Translations under genes and position numbers: made by a program
Part shown: piece after piece, positions 59,563 through 64,000 of the stretch
Position numbering within the stretch: position 1 is the stretch's first letter
Layout: each line of letters starts with the position of its first letter
From: Yersinia ruckeri ATCC 29473
GTDB taxonomy: Bacteria > Pseudomonadota > Gammaproteobacteria > Enterobacterales > Enterobacteriaceae
DNA: 64,000 bases
Direction of reading: 5' to 3'
Assembly (NCBI RefSeq): GCF_000754815.1
Contig: NZ_KN150747.1
Location: forward strand, 2,139,908-2,203,907
Notes under the pieces: generated by a model
What the model saw: only the letters and a program-made list of their open reading frames with translations
Database searches by the model: none
What the model was told of the DNA's origin: nothing

Positions 59563-62113
59563 GTCAACTTATGCTTTACAGGATTATATCGCTGCCTTGC
59601 CTCTGACTGCTGAACAGCAGCAGGCATTACGGGCGGCATTGCCTGATGATGATCGGGATGCGCTGACACAGTTGCATCGTCAACTGGCAGCAGGTCAGTC
59701 AGAAAATGGCGACTTAGCGGTAGAAGAGGCGGCGCTGGCTTCGGTTAAAGCGCGGTTACTGGCTGCTTGGCCGGATGCGCTGGAGGGGGGTAAGAAATTG
59801 ACCACGGATGCCGAAGGGCGCACGGTGATCACGGCCACACCGCCCATCGTGCGTTCACGCATGTTTCCCGAAGCCTGGCGTACCAATCCGGTCGCGCGTT
59901 TTTGGGATTCACTGTTGGGGCGCGGCGTGGTTTCTCGTGCCACAACGCCAGAACAGGCCGATGCAGAACGTCAGTGGCGTACGGTAGGATCGATACGTCG
60001 CTATATATTGTTAGTGCTGATATTGGTACAAACCAGCATTGCGACGGTATACATGAAAAGCATTCTGCCTTATCAGGGCTGGGCGCTGATCGATCCGATA
60101 GAAATCTGGAACCAGAATTGGCAGCAGTCGATAGGGCAGTTATTGCCTTATCTGTTACAGACTGGAATTTTAATCCTGTTCGCCATTTTGTTCTGCTGGG
60201 TTTCTGCTGGATTCTGGACTGCGTTGATGGGTTTCCTACAGTTGTTGATTGGTAAGGATAAGTACAGTATTTCTGCCAGTATCACCGGTAAGGAACCGCT
60301 GGATCCTACCCATCGTACCGCGTTGATCATGCCGATTTGTAACGAAGATGTAGAACGGGTTTTCGCCGGTCTGCGCGCGACTTATGAATCGGTTGCTGCA
60401 ACCGGGCAGTTGGAACATTTCGATATTTACGTATTGAGTGACAGCTACGATCCAGATATTTGTGTTGCCGAACAGCAAGCCTGGTTGGAACTGTGTCGCG
60501 ACGTTGAGGGCCATGGCAAGATTTTCTATCGCCGTCGTCGTCGTCGGGTCAAGCGTAAAAGCGGCAATATCGATGATTTCTGTCGTCGTTGGGGCAGCCA
60601 GTATAGCTACATGGTGATACTGGATGCCGACAGTGTGATGAGCGGCGAATGCCTGACCGGTTTGGTGCGCCTGATGGAAGCTAACCCTAACGCCGGAATT
60701 ATTCAGTCCGCGCCCAAAGCCTCGGGAATGGATACACTGTATGCGCGGATTCAGCAATTTGCTACCCGAGTTTACGGCCCGCTGTTCACCGCCGGCCTGC
60801 ACTATTGGCAATTGGGAGAATCACATTATTGGGGTCATAACGCCATTATTCGCGTGAAACCCTTTATTGAACACTGCGCATTGGCACCGTTACCAGGAGA
60901 AGGCTCTTTCGCTGGTTCCATTTTGTCGCATGATTTTGTTGAAGCCGCATTGATGCGTCGAGCGGGCTGGGGGGTGTGGATTGCCTATGATTTACCGGGC
61001 AGTTATGAAGAGTTGCCACCTAACTTGTTGGATGAACTGAAACGTGATCGCCGCTGGTGTCATGGTAACCTGATGAACTTCCGCCTGTTTTTGGTTAAAG
61101 GTATGCATCCGGTTCACCGGGCAGTATTCCTGACTGGCGTGATGTCTTATCTATCGGCTCCGCTGTGGTTTATGTTCCTGGTCTTGTCTACGGCGTTGCA
61201 GGTGGTACATACGTTGATGGAACCGCAGTATTTCCTGCAACCACGCCAGTTGTACCCCGTGTGGCCACAGTGGCGCCCAGAGCTGGCCATCGGCCTATTT
61301 TCTACCACTTTGGTTCTGTTATTCTTGCCTAAGTTGCTAAGCATTATCCTGATTTGGGCTAAGGGGGCGAAAGAATACGGCGGTAATATTCGTCTGTTAC
61401 TTTCTATGCTACTGGAAATGCTGTTCTCGGTGCTTTTGGCTCCGGTTCGGATGTTATTCCATACGGTCTTTGTGGTCAGCGCGTTCCTTGGTTGGTCGGT
61501 ACAATGGAATTCGCCACAGCGTGATGATGATGCGACGCCATGGAGTGAAGCGCTGGTGCGTCATGGCCCGCAAATGTTACTGGGGCTGATTTGGGCTGGT
61601 GGCGTTGCATGGCTGGATCTGCGTTTCCTGTGGTGGTTGTCGCCGATTGTTTTCTCGCTGATCCTGTCGCCGATAGTGTCGGTGCTATCCAGTCGTAGAA
61701 CCTTGGGTATGGCCAGCAAGCGAGCCAGGATCTTCCTGATTCCCGAGGAATATAATCCACCAAGTGAATTGGTTGCCACGGAACAATATTTGTTACTGAA
61801 TCGCCAACATGCCTTGGCTGACGGTTTTTTACATGCGGTGATGAATCCGTCACTCAATGCGTTGGCCAGTGCGATGGCGACGGCACGCCATCATGCGCGT
61901 GACATTATCGATCAGGTGCGGACGCTGCGGGTGAGTGAGGCGCTGAGTGGCGGGCCAGAGAAACTGACCAAGCTACAGCGTTTGGAATTACTCAGCGATC
62001 CGGTCATGATATCCCGCCTGCATCAGCAAGTTTGGCAACAGCCGGAAGTCTATGCACAGTGGGCGGAATTTTATCGCCAGTTACCGCAGAATGAAAAGGC
62101 CATGCCTCGCTAG
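59555..62113 (+). CDS. opgH: OpgH, glucan beta-1,2-glucosyltransferase
   Basis: 852 residues (E. coli 847). The N-terminal 130-residue cytoplasmic region binds FtsZ in E. coli, linking UDP-glucose level to cell size. Two helices, then a GT2 domain with DSYDPD, the DADS metal motif ([10 protein letters not shown]) and the Q/RxxRW-type motif in [10 protein letters not shown], then about six more helices. It polymerises and exports glucan from UDP-glucose. Confidence 0.98.
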   Translation: MNKSTYALQDYIAALPLTAEQQQALRAALPDDDRDALTQLHRQLAAGQSENGDLAVEEAALASVKARLLAAWPDALEGGKKLTTDAEGRTVITATPPIVRSRMFPEAWRTNPVARFWDSLLGRGVVSRATTPEQADAERQWRTVGSIRRYILLVLILVQTSIATVYMKSILPYQGWALIDPIEIWNQNWQQSIGQLLPYLLQTGILILFAILFCWVSAGFWTALMGFLQLLIGKDKYSISASITGKEPLDPTHRTALIMPICNEDVERVFAGLRATYESVAATGQLEHFDIYVLSDSYDPDICVAEQQAWLELCRDVEGHGKIFYRRRRRRVKRKSGNIDDFCRRWGSQYSYMVILDADSVMSGECLTGLVRLMEANPNAGIIQSAPKASGMDTLYARIQQFATRVYGPLFTAGLHYWQLGESHYWGHNAIIRVKPFIEHCALAPLPGEGSFAGSILSHDFVEAALMRRAGWGVWIAYDLPGSYEELPPNLLDELKRDRRWCHGNLMNFRLFLVKGMHPVHRAVFLTGVMSYLSAPLWFMFLVLSTALQVVHTLMEPQYFLQPRQLYPVWPQWRPELAIGLFSTTLVLLFLPKLLSIILIWAKGAKEYGGNIRLLLSMLLEMLFSVLLAPVRMLFHTVFVVSAFLGWSVQWNSPQRDDDATPWSEALVRHGPQMLLGLIWAGGVAWLDLRFLWWLSPIVFSLILSPIVSVLSSRRTLGMASKRARIFLIPEEYNPPSELVATEQYLLLNRQHALADGFLHAVMNPSLNALASAMATARHHARDIIDQVRTLRVSEALSGGPEKLTKLQRLELLSDPVMISRLHQQVWQQPEVYAQWAEFYRQLPQNEKAMPR

Positions 62114-62143
62114 CTTATCCTCATATTCTTCAGTCATTATCAT

Positions 62144-62173
62144 GGGCAATGTGTTCTGCACATTGCCCGTTTT
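62144..62173 (+). terminator. opgH: Terminator of opgGH
   Basis: GGGCAATGTG and CACATTGCCC form a perfect 10-bp stem with a TTCTG loop and a GTTTT tail, 30 bases after opgH. Confidence 0.88.
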
Positions 62174-62380
62174 ACGTTATTCATGCCTCACGAACGAGGT
62201 TAACGCTCCACTTGCCAACGGCCTTTCATCTATGCGTAAAACGGTACTACTTTGCTGTTGCTTATCGGTGAGGTTTTCCAGGATATTATCGTGCTGTAAT
62301 GGCAGGATCGCTGGATAGTCATTAGGGTTAGCCAGTCTGATCTTTATAATCAACCACGCTATTTCAGATGGAATTTATCT

Positions 62381-62779
62381 ATGCTGCCAGTCAATTCGGT
62401 CATGCGCGTTGCCAGACCGACGGATAATCTTGATGTTATCACTGAAATGTATTGTCAGGGTCTAGGTTTTCGCCTGCTGGGGAGTTTTGAGAACCATCAG
62501 GGATTCGATGGCAGAATTTTAGGGCACCCTCACCATACCTATCATCTGGAGTTTACTCATCATCGCGGCTCTGTTGTCAGTGGTGCGCCGACACAGGATA
62601 ATCTGCTGGTATTCTATCTAGCGGATCAGGAAGAATGGCACGCACAGTGTCGAGATATGCAAACTGCCGGTTTTCAGATTGTAACCGCCTACAATCCTTA
62701 TTGGGATATCAATGGTAAATCCTTTGAAGATATAGACGGTTATCGGGTGGTGTTACAGCAGCGTCCCTGGCCACTGTAA
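62381..62779 (+). CDS. VOC/glyoxalase-fold protein, YycE-like
   Basis: 132 residues with two betaalphabetabetabeta units of the vicinal oxygen chelate fold. RVARPTDNL, YCQGLGFRLLGSF, HHTYHLEFTHH and NPYWDINGKSFEDIDGYRVVL resemble Bacillus YycE. Potential metal residues are H in YHLEF and E in SFEDIDG. Members act as glyoxalases, dioxygenases or resistance proteins; the substrate here is unknown. It is convergent with the peptide transporter. Confidence 0.85.
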   Translation: MLPVNSVMRVARPTDNLDVITEMYCQGLGFRLLGSFENHQGFDGRILGHPHHTYHLEFTHHRGSVVSGAPTQDNLLVFYLADQEEWHAQCRDMQTAGFQIVTAYNPYWDINGKSFEDIDGYRVVLQQRPWPL

Positions 62780-62789
62780 ACGAGCATAA

Positions 62790-62823
62790 AAAAAGCCAAC
62801 CTAACATCGGGCTGGCTATTTTT
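62790..62823. terminator. Shared terminator between the VOC gene and the POT gene
   Basis: A-rich AAAAGCCAACC pairs with GGGCTGGCTATTTTT with one mismatch; A and T tracts on either side suit both strands. Confidence 0.75.
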
Positions 62824-62838
62824 CCGCATCAGATGAAG

Positions 62839-64000
62839 CTACGCCGTTGGCGCGCTACCTTGGGTGTTATTCATCATCCGACGAATAGGTACAATCAGCA
62901 GAATCAGGATTGCGGCACAGATGACCAATGCAATAGAGCAGCGGGCAAACAGGGTTGGCAGCATATCCAACTGATCGGCTTTCACATGGCCACCAATCAG
63001 CCCAGCGGCCAGATTACCCAGCGCCGAAGCACAAAACCACAGACCCATAACCTGCCCACGCATTCTGTCTGGTGCCAATAGTGTCATGGTCGCCAGCCCA
63101 ATCGGGCTAAGGCAAAGTTCACCCAGCGTCAGCATCAGAATACTGCCTACCAGCCAGAGCGGGGAAACCCCTTCACCCGTGGTCAGCACATGCTGTGCGG
63201 CCAGCATCATCACACCAAAACCGGCAGCGGCACAGAGAATACCGATAACAAATTTGGTAATACTGCTTGGACGGATGCTTTTTTTCGCCAGTGCAGGCCA
63301 GGCCCAGCTAAATATCGGTGCCAGCAGAATGATAAATAGGGCGTTAACCGATTGGAACCAAACGGTCGGGATTTCAAAACCCATCACCATGCGGTCAGTG
63401 TAATCATTGGCAAACAGGTTGAATGAGGTTGGTTTTTGCTCAAAAGCTGACCAGAAGAACGCGGCTGAAACCAGCAGGATAAAGCATACCAGCAACCGTG
63501 CTTTATCTTTACGGCTTAAACCAGCCAAGGCAAACAGATAGACAAAATACAGTGTGACCGAGGCTGCGATCAGGTAAACCAGTGTACCGGCAACCAATAC
63601 CGGATTAATTACAATTACGCCTTGAGTAACCAGAATAACCACCGCAGTCAATGCAACCATGGCTGCACCAACCCACTTGGCGACATTCTTACGTTTGACG
63701 GTAGGGCGGTTCCAACTGGAATCCATACCGACTTCAGCATCATAGCGAGTCATGGACGGAATCACGAACATGCGAAAGGTTAATAATGCGACTAACATGC
63801 CGACGCCGCCGATGCCGAAGCCCCAGTGCCAGCCGTGGGTGCGCAATAGCCATCCTGATAGCAGTGGCGCAATAAAGGAACCCATATTGATTCCCATATA
63901 GAACAGCGAGAAACCGCCATCGCGACGAGCATCACCCGGTTTGTAAAGGGTGCCGACCATCACGGAAATACAGGTTTTGAACAGGCCGGTTCCCAAAACG
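62839..64000 (-). CDS. POT-family (PTR2) proton-dependent peptide transporter, C-terminal part
   Basis: About 387 codons to the stop at 62839; the 5' part lies beyond the window. Recognised: the PTR2 signature region DGGFSLFYMGINMGSFIAPL with conserved helix motifs, FFWSAFEQKPTSFNLFA, the POT motif around FQSVNALFIILLAPIFSWAW, and GELCLSPIGLATMTLLAP. About 10 helices are visible. POT transporters import di- and tripeptides with protons. It is more like the DtpT/YdgR-long group than E. coli DtpA; no symbol is given. Confidence 0.9.
   Translation of the reverse strand, partial: VLGTGLFKTCISVMVGTLYKPGDARRDGGFSLFYMGINMGSFIAPLLSGWLLRTHGWHWGFGIGGVGMLVALLTFRMFVIPSMTRYDAEVGMDSSWNRPTVKRKNVAKWVGAAMVALTAVVILVTQGVIVINPVLVAGTLVYLIAASVTLYFVYLFALAGLSRKDKARLLVCFILLVSAAFFWSAFEQKPTSFNLFANDYTDRMVMGFEIPTVWFQSVNALFIILLAPIFSWAWPALAKKSIRPSSITKFVIGILCAAAGFGVMMLAAQHVLTTGEGVSPLWLVGSILMLTLGELCLSPIGLATMTLLAPDRMRGQVMGLWFCASALGNLAAGLIGGHVKADQLDMLPTLFARCSIALVICAAILILLIVPIRRMMNNTQGSAPTA

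Overview
The window is chromosomal DNA from a member of the Enterobacterales, most likely a Yersinia. The order-level call is firm: MukBEF, MatP, SulA, RMF, ZapC, HspQ, SlyX-free Sxy/TfoX and the OmpA/OmpF pair occur together in the same order as in Escherichia coli. The genus call rests on remembered protein similarity (OmpA, OpgG, the paired csp genes) and is an inference; the species is not resolved. Almost everything is core genome: no insertion sequence, prophage, CRISPR array or secretion cluster was seen, and no undescribed multi-gene system could be supported.

Layout. 1-1757: the 5' end of a ydcJ-like gene, then two cold-shock (csp) genes, the first with a long leader and the second with an altered RNA-binding surface, then a regulatory-looking gap holding a perfect CRP-type palindrome. 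1758-15599: ycaR-kdsB (LPS Kdo activation), ycbJ, elyC, the cmoM-mukF-mukE-mukB condensin operon, and a peptidoglycan group ldtD-mepK followed by gloC. 15854-21571 (minus strand): aspC, ompF, asnS, pncB. 22164-28110: pepN, pyrD with a PurR box, zapC, and ycbX, which carries a +1 frameshift. 28212-36318: rlmL, uup, the pqiABC lipid-transport operon and rmf. 36621-41651: fabA with overlapping FabR and FadR sites, lonH, matP, ompA, sulA with a LexA box. 41882-52386: sxy, yccS, yccF, helD, mgsA, yccT, yccU, hspQ, rlmI, acyP, tusE. 52631 onward: tRNA-Ser(UGA), an 8-bp tandem repeat, an exported beta-carbonic anhydrase, nhaP2/cvrA, an orphan 78-residue protein, opgC, opgGH, a VOC/glyoxalase-fold protein, and the 3' part of a POT-family peptide transporter.

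How the genes work together. The stretch from kdsB to tusE is collinear with E. coli K-12, but the ssu (sulfonate) and elf (fimbrial) operons that lie between pepN and pyrD there are absent, as is yccA before the tRNA. Several functional partnerships are visible: LdtD makes 3-3 peptidoglycan crosslinks and the neighbouring MepK cleaves them; MukBEF and MatP organise the chromosome and the terminus; ZapC and SulA act on FtsZ with opposite effects; OmpA, OmpF, PqiABC, FabA and OpgGHC all serve the envelope; RMF, RlmL, RlmI, CmoM, TusE and Uup act on ribosomes or tRNA.

The observations most worth checking are the ycbX frameshift, the divergent second cold-shock protein, the CRP palindrome and hairpin between csp and ycaR, the dispersed-repeat candidate near 15.7 kb, the tandem repeat beside tRNA-Ser, and the Tat-type periplasmic carbonic anhydrase at the synteny break.
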